DNA of 64,000 nucleotides, taken from NCBI GenBank assembly GCA_049840815.1, contig JASGJI010000019.1:124001-188000 (forward strand). Reading direction: 5' to 3'. Both the position numbers and the translations under genes were made by a program. The stretch is from JASGDN01 sp049840815 (GTDB lineage: Bacteria > Chloroflexota > Chloroflexia > Thermomicrobiales > UBA6265). Below are positions 9,116 to 17,612 of the stretch, piece by piece; within the stretch, counting starts at the first letter, position 1; each line of letters opens with the position of its first letter. The notes under the pieces are model-generated. The model saw nothing but the letters and a program-made list of their open reading frames with translations, was not told the origin of the DNA and did not search any database.

Positions 9116-9409
9116 TCAGGCGGTCCGTGGCTTCGGCGGGCGGATCAGCAACTCGATGTCCTCATCATGGATCTCGAAGACCCAGCCCGCCACGGTTGCG
9201 ATGGCGGGGGTGGAGATCTCTCCGTAGCGGATTTCCACCTGATGCCCCTCGATCTCCACATTTCGCACGGCATGCCGGCTGAACGCCATGCGCGGGTTAC
9301 GGTAGATCCGGCGCGGACCGCCGACCTCATCCACCGCTGCGTTCGCGATCCGCGTTGCCTCGTCCTCATCCAGTGGTATCGGTTCTGGTCGCTGTTCTGG
9401 CGTGGTCAT
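9116..9409 (-). CDS. Small conserved-looking hypothetical protein
   Basis: A 97-residue soluble protein preceded by a very strong ribosome binding site, AAGGAGG, eight bases before the ATG. It has an acidic N-terminus and then an alternating basic/hydrophobic beta-like C-terminal half (residues 35-90). No motif recognised. The strong translation signal and codon pattern argue it is real. It converges on the channel gene, 13 bp apart. Confidence 0.55.
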   Translation of the reverse strand: MTTPEQRPEPIPLDEDEATRIANAAVDEVGGPRRIYRNPRMAFSRHAVRNVEIEGHQVEIRYGEISTPAIATVAGWVFEIHDEDIELLIRPPKPRTA

Positions 9410-9601
9410 CGCGCATTCCTCCTTGCGTCACCGCTTCGCGACACTGCTGAGCGCATGGTACTCCGCCACCGATCTGCCCGAATGGCATGTGCGCGAGACA
9501 CAATTCACGAATCCCGAAACGTCTGGTACGGTGCATCGAATCGGGCTGGGATGCCCGCCTACGAGCAGTTCGCCCATGCGCGCAGGAGCACTACGACCGC
9601 C

Positions 9602-10831
9602 ATGACCGCACCCGTTGTCCCGCTCCTTCGCTCCCTCTCCGGCGATATCGACGAGATCCTCCCCGGTGTCATCGCCGACCGCCGCCACCTCCACGAGCAT
9701 CCCGAACTTGGCTTCCACGAGGTCGAGACCTCCCGTTTCGTGGCGGAACGCCTCGCCGCCCTTGGGGTGGAGGAGATCCGCACCGGGATCAACATCACGG
9801 GCGTCACCGGCCTGATTCACGGGTCGAAGCCATCGGATGGCCCAGGTCGGACCATCCTCCTTCGGGCCGACATGGATGCCCTTCCCATCATCGAAGAGAC
9901 CGGCGCCGAGTACGCTTCGAAGCACGACGGCGTCATGCACGCGTGCGGGCACGACGCGCACACTGCCATCCTGCTCGGGGTCGCGCGGGTGCTCAGCGAG
10001 CGGAAGGCGGAGTTCTCCGGCACCATCAAGCTCCTGTTCCAGCCCGCCGAGGAGATCGGCGACGGCGGCGCGAAGGGCATGATCGAAGACGGCGTGCTGG
10101 AGAACCCGCATGTCGATGCCGTCTTCGGCCTCCACATGAACCCCGCCGTCCCCGCCGACGTCGTGATGGTCGGGAGCGGTCCGCTCTTCGCGGCAGTCGA
10201 CACCTTCACTATCACCGTTCATGGAAAAGGCGGGCATGGTGCCTATCCGAATACGGCGATCGATCCGATCACGGCGGGCATGCACATCCTCTTCGGCCTC
10301 CAGCAGCTCATCTCCCGCGAACTTGACCCGATGACGCCCGCCGTGGTGAATGTCTGCACCTTCCACAGCGGCACCGCGACCAACATCGTCCCTCCCACGG
10401 CGACGCTCTCCGGCACCGTTCGATCGTTCGACCCGGACCTGCGCGAACACCTGAAAGAACGCATCCATGCCATCGCCGAAGGGACCGCCGCTGCCATGGG
10501 ATCGCAGGCGGAGGTGGAGTATCACTGGGGCTACCCGGCGGGCATCACCGACGCGGCATTCTCCGAATGGGCACGGGATGCCCTGGCGGAGCAGCTCGGC
10601 CCGGATCGGGTGGCGATCTTCCCGCAGGAAATGGGCGCGGAGGACTTCGCCTACTTCCTCCAGCACCGGCCGGGGACGTTCATCTACGTCGGCTCCGGGA
10701 ATGCCGAGCGCGGCATCACCTATGACTGCCATCATCCGAAGTTCGACATCGATGAGGAGGCACTCGCCACCGGCATCGAGGCGACCGTCACCGTGGCGAC
10801 ACGGTTCCTCGCAGGGGAGGGGGCTGCATGA
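9602..10831 (+). CDS. M20-family amidohydrolase, array member 1
   Basis: First of seven consecutive M20 (subfamily D type) amidohydrolases, metal-dependent enzymes that cleave N-acyl amino acids and related amides. 409 residues. Metal and catalytic residues expected from IAA-amino-acid hydrolases and YxeP are present: C115 and H117 in HACGHDAH, E150 (general base) and E151 in FQPAEE, H178 in GLHM, and His in CHHPKFDID near residue 377. The dimerisation-domain His is in GKGGHGAYP (~212). The open frame extends back to 8948, but homology starts at SGDIDEILPGVIADRR, so the ATG at 9602 is used. It overlaps member 2 by four bases, implying translational coupling. Unlike other members it has GGHGAYPNTA in the lid. 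Confidence 0.9.
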   Translation: MTAPVVPLLRSLSGDIDEILPGVIADRRHLHEHPELGFHEVETSRFVAERLAALGVEEIRTGINITGVTGLIHGSKPSDGPGRTILLRADMDALPIIEETGAEYASKHDGVMHACGHDAHTAILLGVARVLSERKAEFSGTIKLLFQPAEEIGDGGAKGMIEDGVLENPHVDAVFGLHMNPAVPADVVMVGSGPLFAAVDTFTITVHGKGGHGAYPNTAIDPITAGMHILFGLQQLISRELDPMTPAVVNVCTFHSGTATNIVPPTATLSGTVRSFDPDLREHLKERIHAIAEGTAAAMGSQAEVEYHWGYPAGITDAAFSEWARDALAEQLGPDRVAIFPQEMGAEDFAYFLQHRPGTFIYVGSGNAERGITYDCHHPKFDIDEEALATGIEATVTVATRFLAGEGAA

Positions 10832-12027
10832 CCCACCAGCTTCCCGCCCTCCGCCACGACATCGACGAGATCATTCCCGGCGTCATCGCCGACCGGCGGC
10901 ACGTCCACGAACACCCCGAAGTCGCCTTCCATGAGCACGCCACCGCGGCATTCGTCGCGGACCGGCTCGTAGCACTCGGCGTAGGAGACATCCGGACCGG
11001 CATCAACGGGACGGGAGTCACGGGGGTGATCCGCGGAACGAAACCAGCATCTGGCCCTACGCGGACGATCCTCTTCCGTTCGGAGCTCGATGGCCTGCCC
11101 GTGCAGGAGGAGACCGGAGCCGACTACGCCTCGCAGGTGACGGGGGTCTCCCACGCCTGCGGGCACGATGGCAACATCGCCGCGCTGCTCGCAGTCGCGC
11201 GCATCCTGATGGGACGACGCAACACGTTCTCCGGCTCCGTGAAGGTCCTCTTCCAGCCCGCCGAGGAATTGCCACCCGGCGGCGCGAAGGGGATGGTCGA
11301 GACTGGAGTGCTGGATGACGTGGATGCCGTCGTTGTGATGGGGATCAGTCTCTTCAATGATCTTGGTACGGTCATCACCTCGCCGGGGCCGATCCTCGCA
11401 GCCTCCGATATCTTCACCCTGACGATCACGGGGCAGGGTGGACATGCCGCCCTGCCGCACCAGGCCATCGATCCGGTGGTGATCGCCTTCCAGGTCGGCT
11501 CTGCATTGCAGACGCTGGTCTCGCGGGAGGTCGATCCAATGGGACGTGCCGTGGTGAGCATCTGCTCGCTTCACGGCGGCGATGTCCACAACGTGATCCC
11601 AGAGACCGTGACGCTCGCCGGGACAGTCCGCACGTTCGATCCCGACGTCCGCACCTACATCGCACGGCGGATCGACGAGATCGCCTCCGGAATCGCCGCA
11701 GCCAGCGGGGCCAGCGCCACACTCGACTACACCTGGGGTTACCCCGTCACCGTCAATGATCCAGAGATCACCCGGCTCGTGCAGGATGTTGCGGCTACGG
11801 TGGTTGGGGCGGAGCATTTGGGGCCGCTGGTTCCACTCCTCGGCGGGGAGGATGCTGCCTACTTCCTGGAAGGCCGCCCCGGCTGCTACGCCTTCGTTGG
11901 GGCACGCAACCCGGAGAAGGGGTTCACCTTCATGCATCATCACCCGAAGTTCGATTTCGACGAAGACGCGCTGGCAATCGACATCGAGATGATGGTCGCC
12001 ACTGCCCTCCGATTCCTCGATTCCTGA
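10828..12027 (+). CDS. M20-family amidohydrolase, array member 2, altered active site
   Basis: A 399-residue M20D-type protein overlapping member 1 by ATGA. The fold signatures are present (DIDEIIPGVIADRR, FQPAEELPPGG, GQGGHAALP, FMHHHPKFDFDE), and C111, H113, E146 and E147 are kept. Three active-site segments diverge from all six sister genes: HACGHDGN replaces HACGHDAH, FRSELDGLP replaces LRADMDALP, and the metal-ligand His of GLHM is Ser174 in VMGISLFND. Loss of one predicted metal ligand suggests changed activity, a structural partner role or loss of catalysis (inference). Reading frame and length are otherwise intact, so it is not an obvious pseudogene. Confidence 0.85.
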   Translation: MTHQLPALRHDIDEIIPGVIADRRHVHEHPEVAFHEHATAAFVADRLVALGVGDIRTGINGTGVTGVIRGTKPASGPTRTILFRSELDGLPVQEETGADYASQVTGVSHACGHDGNIAALLAVARILMGRRNTFSGSVKVLFQPAEELPPGGAKGMVETGVLDDVDAVVVMGISLFNDLGTVITSPGPILAASDIFTLTITGQGGHAALPHQAIDPVVIAFQVGSALQTLVSREVDPMGRAVVSICSLHGGDVHNVIPETVTLAGTVRTFDPDVRTYIARRIDEIASGIAAASGASATLDYTWGYPVTVNDPEITRLVQDVAATVVGAEHLGPLVPLLGGEDAAYFLEGRPGCYAFVGARNPEKGFTFMHHHPKFDFDEDALAIDIEMMVATALRFLDS

Positions 12028-12088
12028 TTCTTCGCTCACGGAAGACATCGCCCAGATGTCCCGGCCACACTCGACAGGAGAGGTTCCC

Positions 12089-13294
12089 ATGGTCACGACC
12101 ACGCTTCAGAACGACATCGACGAGCTCCTTCCCGGTGTGATCGCCGACCGGCGCTGGCTGCACGAGCATCCGGAACTCGGGTTCGAGGAAGTGCAGACGG
12201 CGGCCTTCATCCAGCAGCGGCTTGAGTCGCTGGGAGTGGAGGATATCCGCACCGGCATCGCGAAGACCGGCGCGACGGCCCTGATTCGAGGCACGGCGAA
12301 TGGTCCCGGCAAGGACAAGGTCATTCTCCTTCGCGCCGATATCGATGCCTTGCCGATCCTGGAGGAGAACGAGACCGAGTACGTGTCGCAGACGCCGGGT
12401 ACCATGCATGCCTGCGGGCACGATGCCCACACCGCGATCCTGCTCGGCGTCACCCGCCTCCTGGTGGAACGCCGCAACGAGTTCAGCGGCACGGTGAAGG
12501 TCCTGTTCCAGCCGGCGGAGGAGCGTTTCCCCGGCGGCGCCTCGGTAATGGTGCAGGAAGGCGTCCTGGAAGACCCACACGTCGATGCCGTCTTCGGCCT
12601 GCACATGGCCAACGACACGGAAGTCGGATTCGTGAAGATCGCAGGCGGCCCGATCCTCGCCGCGCCGGACAGTTTCGAAATCATCATCCAGGGCAAGGGC
12701 GGCCACGCGGCGCGGCCGCAGGCGGCGGTTGATCCGGTGGTGATCGGCTCCCAGATCGTCGCGGCACTGCAAACGCTGGTCTCCCGCGAGACGGACCCGA
12801 TGGACAACGCCGTGGTCAGCACGACGATCTTCCAGGCGGGCGAGGCGTTCAACGTGATCCCCGATACCGCACGGCTGGGTGGCACCGTCCGCACGTTCAC
12901 GACCGAAACGCGCGAGCATATGGCGAAGCGCATCCCGGAGATCGCCAAGGGCATTGGCGAGGCGATGGGCGCGACGGTCGAGGCGACGTTTACCTACGGC
13001 TATCCCGCAACGATCAACGATCCCGCCGAATCGGAGCGCCTGCGCGCCGTGGCGATCGCGGTCCTCGGCGAGGAGAAGGTCCTGCCGATGAAGCCGATCA
13101 TGGGCGGCGAGGACTTCTCCTACTTCCTGAACGAGCGTCCTGGCTCCTTCTTCTTCGTCGGCTCGAAAAACACGGAGAAGGGCCTGATCTGGGGCCACCA
13201 TCATCCAAAGTTCGACATCGATGAGGAGTCGATGGGCGTCGGCATCGCGGTCAGTGTCGCGAACGTGATCGACTGGTTCTCCACCGAGAGGTGA
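12089..13294 (+). CDS. M20-family amidohydrolase, array member 3
   Basis: A 401-residue M20D-type amidohydrolase. The ATG at 12089 has AGGAGAGG about six bases upstream, better than the in-frame ATG at 12056. All expected residues are present: HACGHDAHTAILLG, FQPAEERFPGG, GLHMAND, GKGGHAARPQAAVDP, GGEDFSYF and GHHHPKFDIDE. It is most like member 4 in the C-terminal half. Lid sequence HAARPQAAVDP is shared with members 4 and 7. No signal peptide, so cytoplasmic. Substrate not predictable from sequence; candidates are N-acyl amino acids, hippurate-like compounds or amide conjugates. Confidence 0.9.
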   Translation: MVTTTLQNDIDELLPGVIADRRWLHEHPELGFEEVQTAAFIQQRLESLGVEDIRTGIAKTGATALIRGTANGPGKDKVILLRADIDALPILEENETEYVSQTPGTMHACGHDAHTAILLGVTRLLVERRNEFSGTVKVLFQPAEERFPGGASVMVQEGVLEDPHVDAVFGLHMANDTEVGFVKIAGGPILAAPDSFEIIIQGKGGHAARPQAAVDPVVIGSQIVAALQTLVSRETDPMDNAVVSTTIFQAGEAFNVIPDTARLGGTVRTFTTETREHMAKRIPEIAKGIGEAMGATVEATFTYGYPATINDPAESERLRAVAIAVLGEEKVLPMKPIMGGEDFSYFLNERPGSFFFVGSKNTEKGLIWGHHHPKFDIDEESMGVGIAVSVANVIDWFSTER

Positions 13295-13504
13295 GCGATG
13301 AGAGGAGTGAGAAGCGAGGGGGTTGCTGGGCGGGTTCCTGCATTCGGGAGTTCCGTATTCCCCCCACGTCCTACACCGCTTGCTGAATCCTGCTGATCCG
13401 GGCGTGTGGTGGACGACCATACGTAGGGGCCGATCCCGTATCGGCCCGGTTTCGACAACGATGAGTTCCGCATTCCACCCAACTCACTCCTCTCGCCTCT
13501 CCCC
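13286..13504. repeat. Nested inverted-repeat element between amidohydrolase genes 3 and 4
   Basis: Outer arms GAGAGGAGTGAG (13300-13311) and CTCACTCCTCTC (13483-13494) are exact reverse complements and lie in longer purine-rich/pyrimidine-rich tracts. Inside sits a hairpin GGGCCGAT/ATCGGCCC (13427-13434 / 13440-13447) preceded by CGTAGG. The same plan recurs between members 5 and 6. The right arm ends just before the ribosome binding site of member 4. No coding potential is evident in the 227-bp gap. Confidence 0.7.
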
Positions 13505-13521
13505 TCAGAAAGGGTTCATCC

Positions 13522-14733
13522 ATGCCAACTGCTCCTGTCCCGTTGGCCGTCGAGGTCGATGAAATCCTCCCCGGCGTGATCGCGGACCGCCGTCATTTCC
13601 ACGAGAACCCGGAACTGGGGTTCCAGGAGTTCGAGACCGCGAAGCTCGTCGCCGAACGCCTCGCGTCGCTGGGCGTCGAGGACATCCGGACCGGCATCAA
13701 CACGACCGGCATCACCGGCCTTATCCGGGGGTCTGGTTCGGGACCGAACGCCGACAAGACGATCCTGCTCCGAGCGGACATGGACGCCCTTCCGATCATC
13801 GAGGAAACGGGCGTCGAGTACGTGTCGAAGCACGAGGGCGTCATGCACGCCTGCGGTCACGATGCGCACACCGCGATCCTGCTCGGCGCAGCCCGCATCC
13901 TGACCCAGCGGAAGGACGCGTTCGCGGGGACCGTCAAGGTGCTCTTCCAGCCCGCCGAGGAAATGCCGCCCGGTGGCGCGCTCGGCATGATCGAGCAGGG
14001 CGTGCTGGAGAATCCGCATGTCGATGCCGTCTTCGGGCTGCACATGGCGAACGCCCTTCCGGTAGGGCAGGTGGCCGTGGCAGGGGGGCCGATCCTGGCA
14101 GGAGGTGATCTCTTCAAGATCACCATCCAGGGCAAGGGCGGGCATGCCGCACGTCCGCAGGCGGCGATCGACCCGGTGGTGATCGGGTCGCAGATCGTGG
14201 CGGCGTTCCAAACCATCGTTTCGCGCAGCGTCGATCCGATGGAGAGCGCGGTGGTCAGCATCACGTTCTTCAAGGCCGGGGAGGCATTCAACGTCATCCC
14301 GGATGTCGCCACCATCGGAGGGACGGTGCGCTGGTTCTCGATGGACGTCGCCGCCCTGGTCGAGGAGCGGATGATCGCCATCGCCGAAGGGATCGGCAAG
14401 GCAGCCGGTGCCGACGTGACCGTCGAGATCATCAAGGGCTACCCGCCAACGATCAACGACGCCGACCAGGCGGCCATCGTGCGCGAGGCACTGGTGGCCG
14501 TGGCCGGCGAGGAGAACGTCATCACGCCAACGCCGATCATGGGCGGCGAGGACTTCTCGCGCTTCCTGCTGAACCGGCCCGGCGCGTTCTTCAACATCGG
14601 CTCGATGAACGTCGAGAAGGGCTTCGTCTACGGGCATCATCACCCGAAGTTCGACATTGACGAGGAATCGCTCGGGATGGGCGTCGCGGCAATGGTGCAG
14701 ACCGTCCTGACCTGGTTCTCACGAGAGGAGTGA
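13522..14733 (+). CDS. M20-family amidohydrolase, array member 4
   Basis: A 403-residue M20D-type amidohydrolase with intact residues: HACGHDAHTAILLGAAR, FQPAEEMPPGG, GLHMANALPVG, GKGGHAARPQAAIDP, GGEDFSRF and GHHHPKFDIDE. AAAGGG lies nine bases before the ATG at 13522. It is separated from member 3 by a 227-bp repeat-bearing gap, and from member 5 by 89 bp that also carries matching repeat arms. Its closest neighbour in sequence appears to be member 3. Confidence 0.9.
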   Translation: MPTAPVPLAVEVDEILPGVIADRRHFHENPELGFQEFETAKLVAERLASLGVEDIRTGINTTGITGLIRGSGSGPNADKTILLRADMDALPIIEETGVEYVSKHEGVMHACGHDAHTAILLGAARILTQRKDAFAGTVKVLFQPAEEMPPGGALGMIEQGVLENPHVDAVFGLHMANALPVGQVAVAGGPILAGGDLFKITIQGKGGHAARPQAAIDPVVIGSQIVAAFQTIVSRSVDPMESAVVSITFFKAGEAFNVIPDVATIGGTVRWFSMDVAALVEERMIAIAEGIGKAAGADVTVEIIKGYPPTINDADQAAIVREALVAVAGEENVITPTPIMGGEDFSRFLLNRPGAFFNIGSMNVEKGFVYGHHHPKFDIDEESLGMGVAAMVQTVLTWFSREE

Positions 14734-14813
14734 GGAGATGGTCTCGATGCAGGGCTTGTGCTGGCACCGTTTCCTCACTCCTCATTCCTGTGTCCCCACC
14801 TCTCCCAGAAAGG
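14718..14813. repeat. Short inverted-repeat arms between amidohydrolase genes 4 and 5
   Basis: GAGAGGAGTGAGGAG straddles the end of member 4 and CTCACTCCTCATTCC lies ~50 bp later. The shared GAGTGAGGA core makes this a shorter version of the elements at 13286 and 16025. The following CACCTCTCCCAGAAAGG merges into the ribosome binding site of member 5. Confidence 0.55.
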
Positions 14814-14822
14814 CACGCATCC

Positions 14823-16055
14823 ATGACATCCGCAACCGCAACCCTTGTCGCCGAGGTCGATGAGCTCCTGCCAGGCGTCGTCGCCGACCGCCGCTGGCTG
14901 CACGAACACCCGGAACTCGGCTTCCACGAGACGGAGACCGCCGCCTTCGTCCTCCAGCGGCTCGAATCGCTCGGCGTCGAGGACATTCGCACGGGCGTCG
15001 GCGGCACCGGCGTCACGGCGTTGGTGCGGGGCATAAAGACTTCGGCCAACCCCGGCAAGGTCCTGATGCTGCGCGCGGACATGGACGCCCTCCCCATCCT
15101 GGAGGAGAACGCGGTCGAGTACGTATCGCAGAACCCCGGCGTCATGCACGCCTGTGGTCACGACGCCCACACCGCCATGCTGCTCGCCACCGCGCGCCTC
15201 CTGATGGAGCGGCGCAGCGAGTTCAGCGGGGCGGTGAAGCTCCTGTTCCAGCCGGCGGAGGAAGCGCATCCGGGCGGCGCGATCGGCATGATCCGCGATG
15301 GCGCGCTGGAGAATCCGCACGTCGATGCCTCGCTGGGCCTGCACGTCATGTCCGACGTGCCGACCGGCAAGATCGGCGTGCAGGAGAGCTTTGGCACGAG
15401 CAATTCGGACCGCTTCACGATCTTCGTGAAAGGCAAGGGCGGCCACGCTTCCGCGCCCCACAATACGGTCGATCCGGTCATCATCGGGTCGCATATCATC
15501 GTGGCGCTGCAGAACCTGGTCTCCCGCGAGACCGACCCGATGGAGCCGGCCGTCCTCTCCGTGACGGCGAACCTGGCCGGGGAGGCGTTCAACGTGATCC
15601 CGGACAGCGCCGAGATCCGGGGCACGGTCCGCACCTACAGCGGCGAGGTGCAGGATCACCTCGAACGCCGCATGGCCGAGGTCGTGGAGGGTATTGCGAA
15701 GGCGCTCGGTGGGTCGGCGACACTCGACTACCGGCGCGGGTATCCCTGCCTGCCGAACGATGCGGGGATGGCCGCCATCGTCCGCGCCGCCGCGATCGAG
15801 GTGGTAGGCGAGGACGATGTCTTCGAGCCGCCGATGGGCATGGGCGGGGAGGACTACGCCTACTTCGCACAGGCAGTCCCGGCCTGCTTCTTCTGGGTTG
15901 GCGTGCGCAACGACGAGAAGGGGTTGAACTGGCCGCACCATCATCCGCGCTTCGACATCGACGAGGACGGCATGGCGGCCGGCATCGCGACGATGGTCGC
16001 CGCGTCGATCCGCTACCTGAACGGGGAGGGGAGAGGCGAGAGAAGTGAGAAGTGA
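14823..16055 (+). CDS. M20-family amidohydrolase, array member 5
   Basis: A 410-residue M20D-type amidohydrolase. The ATG at 14823 has AAAGG ten bases upstream; the longer frame from 14730 is rejected because homology starts at LVAEVDELLPGVVADRR. Intact residues: HACGHDAHTAMLLA, FQPAEEAHPGG, GLHVMSDVPTGK, GKGGHASAPHNTVDP, GGEDYAYF and PHHHPRFDIDE. Its C-terminal tail GEGRGERSEK is encoded by the left arm of the repeat element starting at 16025, so the repeat has contributed coding sequence. Members 5, 6 and 7 share a VGVRN/VGTRN-(D/E)E-(K/R)G segment and form a subgroup. Confidence 0.9.
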   Translation: MTSATATLVAEVDELLPGVVADRRWLHEHPELGFHETETAAFVLQRLESLGVEDIRTGVGGTGVTALVRGIKTSANPGKVLMLRADMDALPILEENAVEYVSQNPGVMHACGHDAHTAMLLATARLLMERRSEFSGAVKLLFQPAEEAHPGGAIGMIRDGALENPHVDASLGLHVMSDVPTGKIGVQESFGTSNSDRFTIFVKGKGGHASAPHNTVDPVIIGSHIIVALQNLVSRETDPMEPAVLSVTANLAGEAFNVIPDSAEIRGTVRTYSGEVQDHLERRMAEVVEGIAKALGGSATLDYRRGYPCLPNDAGMAAIVRAAAIEVVGEDDVFEPPMGMGGEDYAYFAQAVPACFFWVGVRNDEKGLNWPHHHPRFDIDEDGMAAGIATMVAASIRYLNGEGRGERSEK

Positions 16056-16235
16056 GGAAACGAGGATTGGGGTGCAGCGAAGTCCACGGTCTCTGTCCGT
16101 AGATGCGGCCCTTGTGGCCGCCCTGCGAACGGCGGCCACAAGGGCCGCATCTACGAAGGAGGGATGGCAACACCATCGGACGTCGCGTCCCGCTGCCATC
16201 GTCCTCACTCCTCACTTCTCTCACCTCTCCCCTCC
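16025..16235. repeat. Nested inverted-repeat element with 25-bp perfect hairpin
   Basis: Outer arms of 33 bases (16025-16057 and 16203-16235) match as reverse complements at 31 positions. Within them a perfect 25-base stem (16098-16122 with 16131-16155, eight-base loop) starts with CGTAGATGCGGCCC. The left arm encodes the tail of member 5. Together with the copies at 13286 and 14718 this defines a repeated intergenic element. The remaining bases up to member 6 (16236-16353) show no gene or clear ribosome binding site. Confidence 0.8.
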
Positions 16236-16353
16236 GGAAGCTGGACAAGTCACCGCGATGGCGCGATAACGCTTCCAGAACGATGCGCGACCGGTGGTGT
16301 GGTCGTGCGGTCGGGCCACGCCGGACGCTGCACCAGCCGGCACACGACGAAAG

Positions 16354-17574
16354 ATGGATCTGATGGTCGCTTCACCCCCCACATCGAAACTCCACGCGGA
16401 TGTCGATGAGATCATGCCCGGTGTCATCGCCGACCGGCGTTGGCTTCACGAACATCCCGAACTCTCCTTCCACGAGGTCGAGACCGCGAAGTTCGTCGCG
16501 GATCGCCTCGCCCAACTCGGGATCGAGGACATCAAGACCGGCGTCGGAGGCACCGGCGTCACGGGCCTCATCCACGGCACGAAGCCGTCCGACGCACCCG
16601 GCAAGGTCCTGATGGTGCGGGCCGACATGGACGCGCTCGCCATCCTGGAAGAGACGAACACCGCGTATGCATCGAAGAATCCCGGCGTGATGCACGCCTG
16701 CGGTCACGATGCCCACACGGCGAACCTGCTTGGTGTGGCGCGGCTGCTGCTCGACCGCCGCGATCAGTTCAGCGGCACCGTCAAGCTCCTGTTTCAGCCC
16801 GCCGAGGAAGTCCACCCGGGTGGCGCCAGGGGCATGATCGCCGACGGCGCGCTGGAGAACCCGCATGTGGACGCCGCGCTCGGCCTGCACGTGCAGTCGA
16901 ACACGCAGGCGGGCCTGATCGGCATCCGGACGGGTCTCGGGTCCGCGAATTCCGATCGCTTCACGATCACCATCCAGGGCAAGGGCGGCCATGCCTCCCG
17001 CCCGGACATGGCGGTCGATCCGGTGGTGATCGGCTCGCACATCGTGGTCGCCTTCCAGAACCTCGTCTCCCGCGAGACCGATCCCCTCCAGCCCGCCGTG
17101 CTCTCCACCACGGTGCTGCAGGCGGGCGAGGCGTTCAACGTCATCCCCGACACGGCGGAACTGCGCGGCACGGTTCGCACATTCGATCAGGACACCCGCG
17201 AGCACATCGCCGCGCGCATCCCGGAGGTGGCGGCAGGCATCGCGGCGGCGCTGGGTGGCTCGGCGGACGCGACGTTCATGCGCGGCTATCCGAGCATCCA
17301 GAACGATCCGGCGATGGTCGAGATCGTCCGCGAGGCGGCCATCGAGGCGGTGGGGGAGGAGAACGTCTTCGAGCCACCGGTCGGCACGGGAGGCGAGGAC
17401 TTCTCGTACTTCTCGCTGGAGGTTCCCAGCTGCTTCTTCTACGTGGGCGTCCGCAACGAGGAGCGCGGCATCGTCTGGGGCCATCATCATCCGAAGTTCG
17501 ACGTCGAGGAAGAGGGCCTCGCCGCCGGGCTGGCGACGATGACCGGAGCAATCATCAAGTACCTGAATGCGTAA
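16354..17574 (+). CDS. M20-family amidohydrolase, array member 6
   Basis: A 406-residue M20D-type amidohydrolase. The start is uncertain: ATG at 16354 or 16363, neither with a good Shine-Dalgarno sequence. Active-site residues are intact: HACGHDAHTANLLG, FQPAEEVHPGG, GLHVQSNTQAG, GKGGHASRPDMAVDP, GGEDFSYF and GHHHPKFDVEE. RADMDALAILEE has Ala where sister proteins have Pro. It falls in the subgroup with members 5 and 7. It is 38 bp from member 7, so the two are probably co-transcribed. Confidence 0.9.
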   Translation: MDLMVASPPTSKLHADVDEIMPGVIADRRWLHEHPELSFHEVETAKFVADRLAQLGIEDIKTGVGGTGVTGLIHGTKPSDAPGKVLMVRADMDALAILEETNTAYASKNPGVMHACGHDAHTANLLGVARLLLDRRDQFSGTVKLLFQPAEEVHPGGARGMIADGALENPHVDAALGLHVQSNTQAGLIGIRTGLGSANSDRFTITIQGKGGHASRPDMAVDPVVIGSHIVVAFQNLVSRETDPLQPAVLSTTVLQAGEAFNVIPDTAELRGTVRTFDQDTREHIAARIPEVAAGIAAALGGSADATFMRGYPSIQNDPAMVEIVREAAIEAVGEENVFEPPVGTGGEDFSYFSLEVPSCFFYVGVRNEERGIVWGHHHPKFDVEEEGLAAGLATMTGAIIKYLNA

Positions 17575-17612
17575 GTACGGAATCTCGTAATCAGATCAAG
17601 GAGTATCACACA

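Noticed and set aside
8948..9601. N-terminal extension of amidohydrolase 1 back to 8948
   Set aside because: It overlaps the end of the channel gene and the small minus-strand gene, and the family fold begins at the ATG at 9602.
11930..13420. Long minus-strand frames opposite the amidohydrolase array (for example 496 codons here)
   Set aside because: They mirror the third-position GC bias of the sense genes and have no recognisable motif or ribosome binding site.
13286..16235. CRISPR array
   Set aside because: The repeats are inverted, few, of unequal length and lack regular spacers; no cas gene is present.
16440..17612. Large fused gene of ~795 codons ending in amidohydrolase 7
   Set aside because: The first 390 codons are the wrong frame of amidohydrolase 6; member 7 has its own ribosome binding site at 17613.
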